From Monoplex corrugatus (Eukaryota; Mollusca; Gastropoda; Littorinimorpha; Ranellidae): 64,000 nucleotides of DNA. The notes beneath the pieces were generated by a model. It did not search any database. It had not been told where the DNA came from and worked only from the letters and a program-made list of their open reading frames with translations. Shown here one piece after another: positions 21,029-32,544 of the stretch; position 1 is the first letter of the stretch; every line of letters begins with the position of its first letter. The stretch covers positions 9,597,412 through 9,661,411 of the forward strand of contig JAPXFY010000023.1 of assembly GCA_030674185.1 (NCBI GenBank), written 5' to 3'. A program made the translations under genes and the position numbers.

Positions 21029-22583
21029 ACTGCTGAGTGGTCATCCCCAGATGAAACCGCAAATGCAGATGCCCAGCCCTCCCAGTCCACAGACTCCCAG
21101 ACGTCGCAGCCTTTATGGGGACTCCCCTACCTGTTCTCCTCCCAAGACTGTGTACCGCCAGCCCCGCAGCCTCCAAGCCCCTCCTCTTTGTTATCGTCGT
21201 CATGGTGCGAACCTGCAGACATCGTCACAACGAAAAAATCGTCGCAGTGGACATTGCCTCTCTCCCTCGATCTCTCCCTTCTCTCGCAGCAGGTGCTGAA
21301 AACTCTGCAGGCCAAGGGAGACTACCGTGCTGTGTGGTTCCGCCGCACACGCACGCTGTTTGTCTGGGCGCTTCGAGAGGTGTTCCTGTTTGCCGTGAAA
21401 ACAGACAAAGAGGGGAGTGAGGTGGTAGAGCAGGACCTGGACAAAGAGGAAGAGGAGTCACAGGAAGACTTGGAGCAGATGTGCGTGGAAGACGCCGGGG
21501 GTGGTGGGGGTGGTGAGAACAGTCCCAGACAGTGTAAGAATTCCAAAAGTGAAGATCTTTGTGCCATTCACCACAGTGTTGAAGACGATAGTGCGAGCCT
21601 TCCAAACACTGATGACACAGCTCATTCCAAACCTTCAGCAGCAGCTCAAGAAGTCGTGATGAGCGATGGCTCACCGGCCGTAGGTGCACCGTTGAGCACA
21701 GACACCAGCCCCAGCGGTGCTAGGAGAGTATCAGAAGGGGAGGGGTCGGGGTTCTCTTCCGCAACGTGCGCTGGTTCGGCTGGGGAAGATGGTGTGATGC
21801 AGTCTCCCCGATCAGAACATTCCAGTTCTATGCACTCACCCAGCGAAGCCTCACCCATGGCCGTCTTCGGGGCGGAACCGAGCTTTCAAGGCACCGCAGA
21901 GTGTTGTGACGTTGAGATGACTGTGGATTGCGTGGCTGCCCACCCTGCTCTTAGTGAAGTGGACTCATCCACAGCTCCTGGTGATACGAAGGATCTATCA
22001 TGTGTGTGTTCTGTAGAGGAGGCAGCTTCAGGATCAGGAACATCAGTACTGCCTTTGAGGGTGGAAATCAACCCTGTAGGGGATGGGAAAGTGTACGTCA
22101 GTGCCAAAGATGATCTCAGTTCGTGTTCTTCTTCGGAAGCTGCCGCTCAAGACTCAGGTTTGTTGAACGCTGAGGGGGCTCAGTGCAAACACCTTCAGAC
22201 AAACAATCCACAGATGCCTGCGTTCACAGCCAAAAACCAAGAAGTGCAAAGCTCTCCGTATCTACTGTGAGGGAAAGTACAAAGCATGGTACGGCAGAAA
22301 GGCCACACGCACAAACTTACTAGCTGAAGGTCACACAGACAGCCTTGAACTAGAAAAACTGATCTCAAAGAAGATTGCAGAACGGGATGCTGATAGCACA
22401 ATGCCTCCTCTCAAATTTTATTGCACGCTTTCTCCCGTTGCCAAGGGAGACCGACCAGAGGCTGAGGTCATCTTCGAACCTGCCGAGTCCTTGCCCAAAG
22501 AGTTTTCTGTCTTCAACACATTTTTCAAGTCCTATTTCACCAAACTGATCTCCAAAAATCTCCTAGAATCTCCTACTGTGTGA
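21029..22583 (+). CDS. TUT1: TUT1/Star-PAP-like nucleotidyltransferase, terminal exon (KA-1-like region)
   Basis: The acceptor TTGTTTTTGCCCCCAG|AC opens a phase-0 frame encoding a Ser/Pro-rich stretch, WGLPYLF, PPSPSSLLSSSWCEP, then LSQQVLKTLQAKGDYRAVWF and TLFVWALREVFLFAVK. In TUT1 this order marks the C-terminal KA-1-like domain that grips U6 snRNA. An acidic, Ser-rich linker of about 280 residues follows (21400-22200), as in vertebrate TUT1, where the linker splits the domain. The second half (KCKALRIYCEGKYKAWYGRK, then PPLKFYCTLSPVAKGD and FNTFFKSYFTKLISKNLL, stop at 22581-22583) is in another frame. The first frame stops at 22268-22270 and the second opens after 22158, so the shift lies in 22159-22270. 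No intron in that interval repairs the phase by my reading. Confidence 0.85.
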
Positions 22584-23190
22584 TTGCAAAAGGAAAAAAG
22601 CAAAAAAACAAGAAACAAAAAACTGATAACCTTGATGACTAAGAGCTTTCTGGTCACTCAATTGTTGAAGTTTTTTCAGTTAAAGAAGTTTGAGGAAGGT
22701 ATTGCATGAAAATTTAATGAATAGAAAAAAAGTAGAAGTAAAGAAAACAGAAAGCTTGTAGTCTGTCTGAAAATAAAACAAGGCAAAAATCTTGAAATAG
22801 AGACTGTTCATCCGTACATACACATTTATAAGTACTTTTTATAGAATTCAATGAGTCTGTTTGTTTACAATCACTCTGACACTTTGGCAGCCATAGTTTA
22901 TCTTGAGAAGATATTGCCTAACGTTGTATTCAGAATATGATAGATACAGCTCCTATTTAGGTAGCAGCAGCGAAAATTTGCATTGCACATGTGATATTTT
23001 GAGTTTTTCAAATAGAGAATTTAATATAAAAGCAAACAAAAACAGAATTACTATTCTGTCTTTCATAGTTCTAGAGATATTTCATTTTAAATTCATGTGT
23101 CGCAAGAATTTTCTGAACTATGAGAAATGGTGGCATTGAAAAGTAGGCTACCAGCTGTAAAAGCAAACAAGACAGACAATATTTGGTACT
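22584..23190 (+). other. Probable TUT1 3' UTR and downstream sequence
   Basis: AT-rich sequence with no frame of note. An AATAAA at 22772-22777 is the first canonical poly(A) signal after the stop and is a reasonable candidate; further AATAAA matches occur at about 23964 and 24110. No experimental end can be read from sequence alone. Confidence 0.4.
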
Positions 23191-23197
23191 TAGAAAG

Positions 23198-23486
23198 CAG
23201 GGCTTAAAACGTTCCGCATGTGGGCGGGATTCCGCGATTTCGGTTTGTCCACAAAAAAAACCAACAAAAACCAAACCCTTCTCCCCTTTTCCCAAATATA
23301 TCTTCCTGTAATAATTATGATTGTGTTTACAGCAATTTTTATGCACTAAATATCTTTTGAAATTATGTCCAGAAAGCGCGAAATGGCATAGATTTACACT
23401 TGGATTTTAAAACATTTTCCCGGGGGAGCATGCCCCTGGATCCCCCTAGTGTCAGTGTTTTTTCCCTCCTCCTGTTTTAAGCCCTG
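23198..23486. mobile_element. hAT-like MITE with 13-bp terminal inverted repeats
   Basis: CAGGGCTTAAAAC at the left and GTTTTAAGCCCTG at the right are perfect inverted repeats of 13 bp. CAGGG..CCCTG ends are typical of hAT-superfamily elements. AGAAAG flanks both sides, but a full 8-bp target duplication is not clear. The interior has no coding frame. The next 23490-24760 is AT-rich and holds nothing I can name. Confidence 0.6.
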
Positions 23487-24764
23487 AGAAAGCTCACAGC
23501 AGATACTTTGAGCAGACTAAGTTATAGAACTGTGCAGGAAATATTCTTTATTCTGTAGCAAGTTAAAACTGACAATTTTTGCAGTATAGAGTAGGATATG
23601 CCATGTTTGAAAACCAATATACGTAACAAGACTGAAAACATTACAGCTGTCTTTACAGTTTTCTAAACAGTCATTCATATAGTCTTGGTGAAGTGTTTCT
23701 TTTACACCAGGTTGATATTCGACTTTAATTCTGTTAAGGGACAATTTTGCTAAAACATCCAAAATTGTCTCTCAGAAATCAGTCCTGTATTTGGTATTAG
23801 GGATAAAATTCCCATGTCTTGTGAACAAACAGAACGATTCATCGAAAACCAGTGTAAAGTGAGATGAGACTGCTATATTTTGCATTATTAATAAGATGAT
23901 TTGTTATGATGGATTTGTAGTTTATATTTCAAAATGGCCACCAAATGACTTTGAATCAGTGAGAATAAACTGAAAAATGCAATAAGTTTCGAATTGATGG
24001 AGTGTCCTTTTTCCAATTTTTCTTCTGTTATTCAAAACGGTATTTTCTGTTATTTAAATTTTATAGTTACTGTTCCAGTCATCCACATTTATTGCAGACA
24101 AACAGTGACAAATAAATCGAAGATGGAGTTTGTTCACATTCCCCTGCCTTGGAAACTATAAACAATATGCTGGAAGTTGGAATAAATGGGTTGAAATTCA
24201 TGAGTGTGAAATATCAATTTTTGTCTCATTACATGTAACCCAGTGGCATGTGTCTATTATGCAAATATAGATAATAATAGATAGATAGATAGATAAATAT
24301 AGAGTTTTCCAAACAGAAATTTTTTGAAAGTTTCAAACAGAATCAGAAATTTCTTGAAAACCTTGTATCAGCCAGACAAATTTTCTGATTTGTTCATAAC
24401 AAATGATGGACCAGAGGATAAAAATGAGGCAAGTTGGAGGTTGAAAGCAGACACAACTGTAGAGATATATATATGGCAGCTATCTCACTGATGTGATCAG
24501 CAGTCGACACATTTCCTACTGACACAGCTACCTCCCATTAGCATCAACAGTATTCTCACACAGTGCTAAAATCCTAAAGAAAAAAAAGCTGCATGAGTGA
24601 TACCAGTTTTCTGAGAAGGGAGGAATAATGACTACGTCAGTATGAATGTCTTTCTGTTTTACTCAGAAAAGTGTGACTTCTACTGTGAATGTATGTATTT
24701 CAGCAGAGCAGCATCTGTTAAAATGAAGTTTTCATCAGTTTGAACAGTTTCTGCATTAGGGTTT

Positions 24765-25376
24765 TAATGATAATTGATATTAATCAAAGAACATAACTCT
24801 TGAGAGTCACGTAGGAATTATCTCCCATATTGCAGAACTTCTCAGATCCAACACAGTTTGCGCTACCCATTCAGCTAGCATAGAAGCAGATACAAGCACA
24901 AAAACCGTAAGCTCAGAACACTCCTCAAAAAAGGAGCGCCCAAGCTTACCTTTATACTCTGCAACTACCCTACACACAACTATGAGAGAAGAGAGAAATA
25001 CATACAATATATTGGTCTTATGTTCAAGATTGACATAGTCTTTTATTCTTGAACTGGTCACGTAGGAATTATCTCCCATATTGCAGAACTTCTCAAATCC
25101 AACACAGTTTGCGCACCCATTCAGCTAGCATAGAAGCAGATACAAAGCACAAAAACCGTAAGCTCAGAACACTCCTCAAAAAAGGAGCGCCCAAACTTAC
25201 CTTTATACTCTGCAACTACCCTAGGCACAACTATGAGAGAGGAGAGAAATACATACAATATATTGGTCTTATGTTCAAGATTGTCACGTAGGAATTATCT
25301 CCCATATTTGCAGAACTTCTCAAATCCAACACAGTTGACTCTTCAAGAGTTATGTTCTTTGATTAATATCATCAAC
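24765..25376. mobile_element. Terminal-inverted-repeat element with tandem internal units
   Basis: TGATATTAATCAAAGAACAT plus AACTCTTGA near 24775 has a perfect 29-bp inverse at about 25343-25371. Between them, a unit of about 230-250 bp starting GTCACGTAGGAATTATCTCC is present 2.3 times (about 24807, 25059, 25285). No protein is encoded. The layout resembles non-autonomous elements with satellite-like cores (HINE or pearl-like), but the superfamily is not evident. Confidence 0.75.
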
Positions 25377-25574
25377 AGTTCTCCCTGCTTCCCTCTTATT
25401 TCTTAGGGTTTTAATGTATTTTTCATTCCTCTTAAAGAAAATCCACCTGATTGCATAAAGGGCTATAAGATGATCTCATCCAGTATGAAGACGGTTTGAA
25501 TCCGCAGTAGTCATCTTCTAAAAACGAAGATACTGACATTTACTTCCCCTATCAATTTGATTTTGCATATGTGA

Positions 25575-26255
25575 GTGCGCACAGGTGCAAGCGAGCGCAC
25601 TCACTCACACGCTCAACACACACCCGCGCCACACACTCACACCACGCACACACACACCACACACACACACACTATGACCATGTCCCACATGCATGAAGAT
25701 ACATTACTAGTGTATATTATGTATGAATATGTGTGTACAATTAAATTTATGTGCACACACAGTAGACAAATACAAACATCAAAACACACACACACACACA
25801 CACACCACGCATGCACGCACGCACCGCAGCACGCACACACAAAAATGACAGATACTGACATTACCTTCCCCTTATGTCATTTGATTTTGCATATGTATGT
25901 ACTGAAGGTAAGGAGTGCAATTAACATTATTCACACAAGTACATACAACATCAACACACACACACACACCACACACACACACACACACACACTATACATG
26001 TACAGTGGTATTTTGTGTTTTTATGTTAATAGGATACAACTTATTTATATCACACACAGTAGACAAATCAAACATCAAACACACACACACACACACACAC
26101 ACAACACACCACACACACACACACTCAAACACACACACACATACCACAGCACACCACAACACACACTACGCACCTCACACACACACTACATACACACTAC
26201 ACTACATAACACAACACACAACATATCAACTACACACACAACACAACAACAACAC

Positions 26256-26291
<36 letters not shown>

Positions 26292-26390
26292 ACACACACA
26301 CACTACACACACAACACACTCAACACACACACACAACACAACACACAACACCACACACACACACTCAACCACACACACACACACCAAACA

Positions 26391-26421
<31 letters not shown>

Positions 26422-26459
26422 CACAACACAACACACACACACACACACACACCACAACA

Positions 26460-26502
<43 letters not shown>

Positions 26503-26530
26503 ACACACACACCAACACACAACAAACACA

Positions 26531-26562
<32 letters not shown>

Positions 26563-26645
26563 CACACACACACACAACACACCAACACACCACACACTCA
26601 CTCAAACACCACACACACACACCGCATCACTTCACACCAACACGA
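25575..26645. repeat. Long interrupted (CA)n region
   Basis: About 1 kb of CA repeats with frequent CACACCAC and CAACAC interruptions. Two embedded single-copy islands (25680-25780, 25845-25950) share AGATACTGACATT and CATTTGATTTTGCATATGT with 25525-25570, so the block seems to have grown by duplicating a larger unit. All long His/Thr and Cys/Val frames are artefacts. Confidence 0.95.
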
Positions 26646-27481
26646 CACAAACATTGACATAACTACAACATCTCATAACACACGACGTAAATCTACAAAC
26701 AACACACAAAAACCACTCTCTCCATCTGGGTCTTTCTTTAAACAGTACCAAGATATTGAATAATCTGAGATTGCTATGAACTGATGTATTTAAAGCGAAC
26801 AAATTGTTGCTTTTCTGTTAAAGTACTAGGATGTGTGTGTGTGGTGTGTTGTGTTTGGTGTGTGTGTGTGTGCTGCATGTGTGCGTGTGTGTGTGTGAGG
26901 GAGATATGTTGTATTTCCAGATTACTACAATCTACTCCTAGAATCCACCTCTACTACCACTGCTACTAATATTTTTACTAAACAAGGATGGTTTTGGTTT
27001 GAGTGCTGTCAAACACTCGTTGAAGCAAGTCTTAAGCTTTATTTTTTTTGTCTTCCAATCGAACAAATTTTAAATTACTGGAATTATGCTACATGGATCT
27101 CTTTTTGGTCCATATTGATGGTGTTTCTTTACACTTTTGTAAATATATCATGTACGACTGATAATCTTAGTTAAATAAAAGAACCTGAATGAAATAAACG
27201 TGTTACCTGTACACTGATCCATTTACGATAACCTTTCCTATCTGAAAGGGTGTATTTATCGATCGATCACACCAGTGAAGGCAATGTCACGTGTGACCTT
27301 TTCTTTACACAAGTGGATAGAAGTCAGCAGCTTGTCGACGATAATTTTCGAAAGACCTTTAAAATCTAATCTTTTGAAATAGGGACATAACATGAACAGG
27401 ATGTCATTAATTGGTAAATTAGTGAAGAAATGTGTGTACTTAACAATCGGTCGGCGATTAGAGTCAAAGTTCTTGTCACCA

Positions 27482-27570
27482 ACTGCAGGAAGCTGGTGGA
27501 TAGGGTGAGGGAGTCAGAGGGTTAAAGTTTTGCTTATGGTGGGATAGGGTGCAGGGGCAAAGAGTTAAAA
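27482..27570. repeat. Half copy of the TTAA palindromic family
   Basis: CTGCAGGAAGCTGGTGGATA, GGGTGAGGGAGTC, AGGGTTAAAGTTTTGCTT and a second GGATAGGGTGCAGG are the right arm of the family; the left arm is missing. 26650-27480 and 27571-28310 are otherwise AT- or G-rich without supported genes. Confidence 0.65.
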
Positions 27571-28319
27571 CAGATTCTGTACTATGGGTTCTATGATAAG
27601 CTGACTGAAAAGGTTCAGGAAGGTCATTGGCTTCTAATTGACTCGTCAGCTGGGAGAAAGCAGTTCACTCAAGGACTTTAGACAAAAATAGAAGACTGGA
27701 AACAGGCCAATGATTTTTTTTCTTTAATTATCAGGATCTAGATTGGACTTTTTGAGTATGGGGTTGGCCAGAATATATTTGAAGCTCTGTGGCATAACAC
27801 CTGAATTCAAAGAAATGTTCATAGTTTTTTTTTGGGGGGGGGTTTGTTGTTGTTGGTTTTGTTTTGGTTTTTTTTGGGGGGGGGGATGTTTTAAGCTCTG
27901 TTGCATAATATCTATGTCCCAAGAAATATTCATAATTTCAGTTACAGTTTGAGAAATTTCTAAAATATAGTCACAGCAAAGAGATACAGGGATGGGGTCA
28001 AGACTGCAGGTGTTGTTTTTTTTTTTTGGGGGGGGGAGGGGGGCACTAGAAGGACAGCTTGATTAACTGGTTAAAATGATGAGACACTGGTGAAAGGGAC
28101 AGACACTGAAGGATCAGAGTAGAGCTGAATTTCTTATTTGTTCTGTTTTCTCTTTGAAAAAATGATTGAATTTCTCAGATAGGCATTTGGGTAAAATACT
28201 GTTTGGAAAGATAATCTGGCTCGTTGGACCCATCATGTTGAAAGAGTTAGTGATTTCGTCGACTGTATATTGCTTTTTGGCTGTAGAAATGATTCTACCA
28301 TGTTTCTGTGTTGACATAT

Positions 28320-28900
28320 GTGGGTCATGGGTTCGGCCCTATGGTGGGCCACAGGATTTTTTTGTTTCAGGTTCGTGGGGATGCTGGAGGCTCTTTCAGT
28401 ATAAATAGTACCCCCACCCCAACTTCTGGAAATTCTGTGCTAGGAATTTCCTCTTTCTGTCACTCTCTTTGTTTCTGCCTTGTTCTTTTGCTTTCTGTCA
28501 TTTCTAACTATCACTTTCTGCCTTAATGGTCTGTTTATCTGTATGTGTTCGATAAGGGCTTACGTACTTTTTCTTAGGATTGATAATTGGGTGCATGTAT
28601 TAAGTGCATTTTTGGCTCTAGGGAGGTGCGGAAGCAATTTTAGGTAATCTATGCCTGTTTTTATGTTTTGGTGTCCTTGGACATGCTTTTATTTGTATTC
28701 AGGTGTTTTTTAAATCCCCTGTGAGATGAAATGGACAGAGTGGTCAATGCCAGGGGTATGTCCTTAGATTATGTGCACGAATGCATTGATATGTGTTACT
28801 TAATTTCTTTTTTTTTCCTGTTGAAGTTTTGTATGTTTTGAAGCGGTTATAGCCCTGATATGGCTCTACGCAGTCGGCTGGGCTTTAGACAACAATAACA
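28320..28900 (+). repeat. Copy of the 0.55-kb interspersed repeat family
   Basis: Near-complete copy: GGGGATGCTGGAGGCTCTTT, TTCTGTGCTAGGAATTTCCT, GATAAGGGCTTACGTACTTT, ATTGATAATTGGGTGCATGT, and at the 3' end ATATGGCTCTACGCAGTCGG and GGCTTTAGACAACAATAACA. It may act as a SINE, since it ends in an A-rich tail, but no tRNA-like promoter boxes are obvious. Confidence 0.85.
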
Positions 28901-28924
28901 ATGACAAGGACTTTGTCGGTACAT

Positions 28925-29185
28925 TGCAGAGCTGCCAGCCCTCCCGGATTTCCCAGGAATTTCCCGGATTTGGAAAATGATCCCGGAATCCCGAATCTGT
29001 CAAAAAAATCCTGGATTTTGAAAGTCTAGTGGAAAAACCTTTTTCGTGCTTAAATATGCCAGGAGAGGCCATTTTTGTACTTTGAATTGGTGAAAAATCA
29101 ATAGCTCTGCCCCTCAAGCGGCCCCCCTGGACCCCCCGGCTGATGATTCCTGTTTTGTGAACTTCAAAGGTTGGCAGCTATGACA
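28925..29185 (+). repeat. Second copy of the 235-bp interspersed repeat
   Basis: GAGCTGCCAGCCCTCCCGGA, ATCCTGGATTTTGAAAGTCT, and GGACCCCCCGGCTGATGATT are collinear with 15245-15480. An 11-base insertion with CCCTCAAGCGG distinguishes it. Confidence 0.85.
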
Positions 29186-29697
29186 TTGGATATTTGTGTA
29201 TGATCGAGGAGTTAGCCAGATAATTGTTGGCCGTACAGGGAATTGTCCAAGCACAAGAAGCTGATGGATAGGGTGATGGTGTGAAGAGTTCAGATAAAAG
29301 TTGTGAATAGTGTGCAGTAGGTTTCAGTTTGGTGCTCCGCCTTCAAGTTAAGGTCAGCGCAGGGCTTTCCAAAGCGCAAGAGACCGGTGCATGTAATTAT
29401 GTTCGTTTACTCAATCACTGTTCTGTTTTAGCTTGACTTGCCCATCTTCAGTCTTGTTTTATTGGATTCATTGGACACCGTCTCTCAAGACTTGTTCAGT
29501 GTATAAGGTTTTTATGTCTCTCTTTAACCACAATATGTATGTCCAGTCCGTATGTTCTGTTAGTCGGTAGAATTTCAAAGTCTTACCAGTGTGTAAAGTG
29601 TACAGTTTTGTTGGAAATTAATCTTATAAAGTGCTTAGTTTGCACATATGTTTTATCATTATTTGAGGTCTGGTTAAGGTAGAGTTATAGCCCTCTC

Positions 29698-29868
29698 TTA
29701 ACCCTTTGACTCCCACACCCTGTGAACCAGCAGTTTACATTGTCAACCATGTTAGCTGAGCAAAAACTTAACTCTTTGATTCCTTCACCTTATCCACCAG
29801 TTTCCTGCAGGAAGCTGATGGATAGAGTGAGGCAGTTGGTAGATAGGGTGCGGGAGTCAAAGGGTTAA
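29698..29868. repeat. TTAA-bounded palindromic repeat
   Basis: Runs from TTAACCCTTTGACTCCC to GGGAGTCAAAGGGTTAA. The central CAGTTTCCTGCAGGAAGCTG is palindromic. The left arm retains TGTCAACCATG and AGCAAAAACTTAA; the right arm has the short form CAGTTGGTAGATAGGGTG, so the orientation is reversed relative to 40663-40855. The rest of 29190-30280 shows no gene. Confidence 0.85.
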
Positions 29869-30289
29869 ATACAGGTTGAGCTTAAGAAAATTTTGTGCAT
29901 GTGGCTTCCATTCCACCCAGTTGTGAATGGATAATTGAAGTATGTAGGATTTGAAAAGTGAAGCGGCAAAGGAGAGGAAAAGGGCACTATCTTCATAATA
30001 CTGGCTCCGACAATCATTGAGATCTGTAGTGTTTGGTCCCCTTATGACCACAGGCTAATAAATATGCATCCTATGGTGAAGGGGACCAGACTGCCAGATA
30101 CATACTGCAGCAGTGTTGCCTCTATCAAGTGAAAGCTTTGTGCATTGACTGGAGTGGGGGGGGGGGGGGGGCTTTCTGTGATGTGAGACGAGTTTATACA
30201 GAATAGCTAATTCTGTTGTGATTCAGACCTTTAATTTTTCGTTTACTTATAATGTTTGTTTGTTTTTTCAAGATAAGATACACATGTCA

Positions 30290-30520
30290 TTTACATGTAA
30301 CCAAGATTATTCCAGTGATATGCTGATACAGTACCAGTATGAAATATAGACTAGGTAAAACATAGGCTAGGTATGACCTCAGGACCTTCCAGGTCATGGG
30401 TTTATGTGCAGGCTTAAGGCTGTGTGCCATGATCACCATACGCATGGCACCTGTGACATTGGTGCATATGGAATTCATTCTGAGCGCGGAGACATCGTCT
30501 TGAGAAACTGAAACTGAAAC
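30290..30520 (+). repeat. Interspersed repeat shared with 51645-51840
   Basis: CCAGTATGAAATATAGACTA, GGCTTAAGGCT, GCCATGATCACCATAC, CATATGGAATTC and TGAGCGCGGAGAC are shared in order with the second copy. Length and lack of coding suggest a SINE or MITE. 30521-30980 has only A/T-rich sequence. Confidence 0.8.
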
Positions 30521-30978
30521 TCAAATGAAGAGGCAGGAAGTATGGCTGACTAAACTCTCTGACCACCAAGCTTCACAGCAACTGGCAAGAAGTGGATAAA
30601 ATGGCCACGTTCGTCGCAAGACATATCTTGATTTTGTAGATGGCGAACAAAAACAAACAAACAAACAAAAAGATAAATAAATAAATGAAAAATAAGAAGA
30701 TGGCTAAAGTATGTCACAAGTCTTTACCCCTTTTTTTTTTGTATTATAGGGATGATAACTAAAAGTATAAGACAATCTTTACCCCTTTCTTTTAATCATA
30801 GTTGTTATTAGTATTACTGATATCTCTAACTGTCATTAATTGTGTTCATGGAAAGAAATCTTTATGAATTATCTTGTGGTTAAAATGTGAAAATGTGTTT
30901 CTGCTTAAAAATACTTTTGTCTGTGCTTGTTAAACAGTGCAGTGACATTTGAGGTACCGTTACATCTGAGAGAGAGAG

Positions 30979-30980
<2 letters not shown>

Positions 30981-31052
<72 letters not shown>
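30981..31052. repeat. (GT)n microsatellite
   Basis: Pure GT tract after (GA)n. Confidence 0.98.
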
Positions 31053-31055
<3 letters not shown>

Positions 31056-31540
31056 GCAGATGTATTGTGCATCTCTCTCATGCTGAGCTACTTAGTAATG
31101 AGATCACGACCATTCAGTATTGAATTTCAGAATTATTTGGAGCAGGTTATTTCTTTTACATTATATCAAATTAAACACTGTAAAAAGAAATCATAACATT
31201 GTAAATAGTTGGTGCATGTTCTGTAAAAGAAATAACAAAAACAATTGAATCTGCAAAATACATCAGATTTTCAAGAAGAATTATAAACAGAAATTGCAAG
31301 TCAAAATGATAACAAAAAGAAAGCATGGCCATAGTATTTTATAGTTAAGTGTTATGTATTCTTTTCCAGAGATATTTGAGAAGATGGACTTCATGCACTG
31401 AGATTATGAAATAACATATCTGAAAACCTTTACCCTGTCCATGCATGTAGTAATTTATTTGTAGATGTCAGGAAAGCTTTTGTCTGTACAAAACAGAAAA
31501 TTGCCATCTCTTTCTGACAATAAAGAATTGATTGGATTGC

Positions 31541-31755
31541 ACAGGTGTGTGTGTGTGTGTGTGTGTGTGAGTGTGTGTGTGTGTGTGTGTATGTGTGTGT
31601 GTATGAATGAGTGTGTGTATATGTGTGTGTGTGTGCATGTGTGAGTGTGTGTGTGTGATGATGTGTGTTTGTTGTGTGTATATGTATGTGTGTGTGTGTG
31701 TGTGTGTTGTGTGTGAGTGTGTGTGTCTGTGTGTGTGTGTGTGCGTGTGCGTGAA
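31541..31755. repeat. Interrupted (GT)n microsatellite
   Basis: GT tract with GAGTGTG, ATGTG and GATGATG interruptions. Flanking 31056-31540 is AT-rich with no supported gene. Confidence 0.95.
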
Positions 31756-31844
31756 GATGTTGAGAAAAGAACCGGAGAAAATCCATTACTCCTTTTTTTT
31801 CTGTGAAATTTCTGCACCATTCCATTGATCACAAGGATGCGTGA

Positions 31845-31955
31845 TAATATTTCATAATGGTTAATGCTGTGATGGTGGTGATGATAATCATGATGCTGTG
31901 GAATTCCTTTCTGGGTCGGGATTTTGTGTGACAGGACTGTTTTCAGTGTTTCCAT
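31845..31955 (-). repeat. SINE-A 3' fragment, antisense
   Basis: GATGATAATCATGATGCTGT, GGAATTCC and GACAGGACTG are the reverse complement of the 3' part of the SINE at 35697-36035. Confidence 0.6.
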
Positions 31956-31977
31956 TTTTGATATAAATATCCTGTCA

Positions 31978-32510
31978 ACCCCCCTGGGTATGCCGGGGGC
32001 TCTTCCAGTATGAATAGTATCCCCAGCTTCTGCAATACTGTGCTAGAAATTTCCTCTTTTCTGTCAATCTCTTTGTTTCTTTCTTCCTCCTTTGCTTTCT
32101 GTCATTTCTTCCTATCATTTTCTGCCTTGCTGGTCCATTCACCTGTATATGTTTGATAAAGTCTTACATACTTTCTCTTAGGATTGATAATTGGGTACAT
32201 GTATTAAGTGCATTTTTGGCTGTAGGGAAATGAGATATGTGAAAGCAATTTTAGAAAATTTAGGCCTGTTTTTATATGTTTTAGTGTCTTTATTTATATT
32301 TAAATTTGAATTCAGGTATGTTTTTTAAATCCCCTGTGCGATGAATTGAATGGAGTGGTCAATGCCAGGGACATCTCCGCAGATTATGTGCGCGAATGCA
32401 TTCATGTGTGTACTTAATTTTATTTTTTTCATGTGAAGTATTGTGCATGTTTAGAACCAGTTAATGTCCTCATATGGCTCTATGCAGTGGGCTGCGCTTT
32501 AAACAAAAAT
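31978..32510 (+). repeat. Copy of the 0.55-kb repeat family
   Basis: GGGTATGCCGGGGGCTCTTC to GCAGTGGGCTGCGCTTTAAA. Collinear with 28320-28900. Forms an inverted pair with 32685-33247, with arms of about 500 bp and a spacer of about 175 bp. Confidence 0.9.
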
Positions 32511-32544
32511 ATAAAAAAATTAAAATCCTAGTGTCAACTGGCTC

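Noticed and set aside
25575..26763. His/Thr-rich 282-360-codon frames
   Set aside because: Translation of CA microsatellite DNA.
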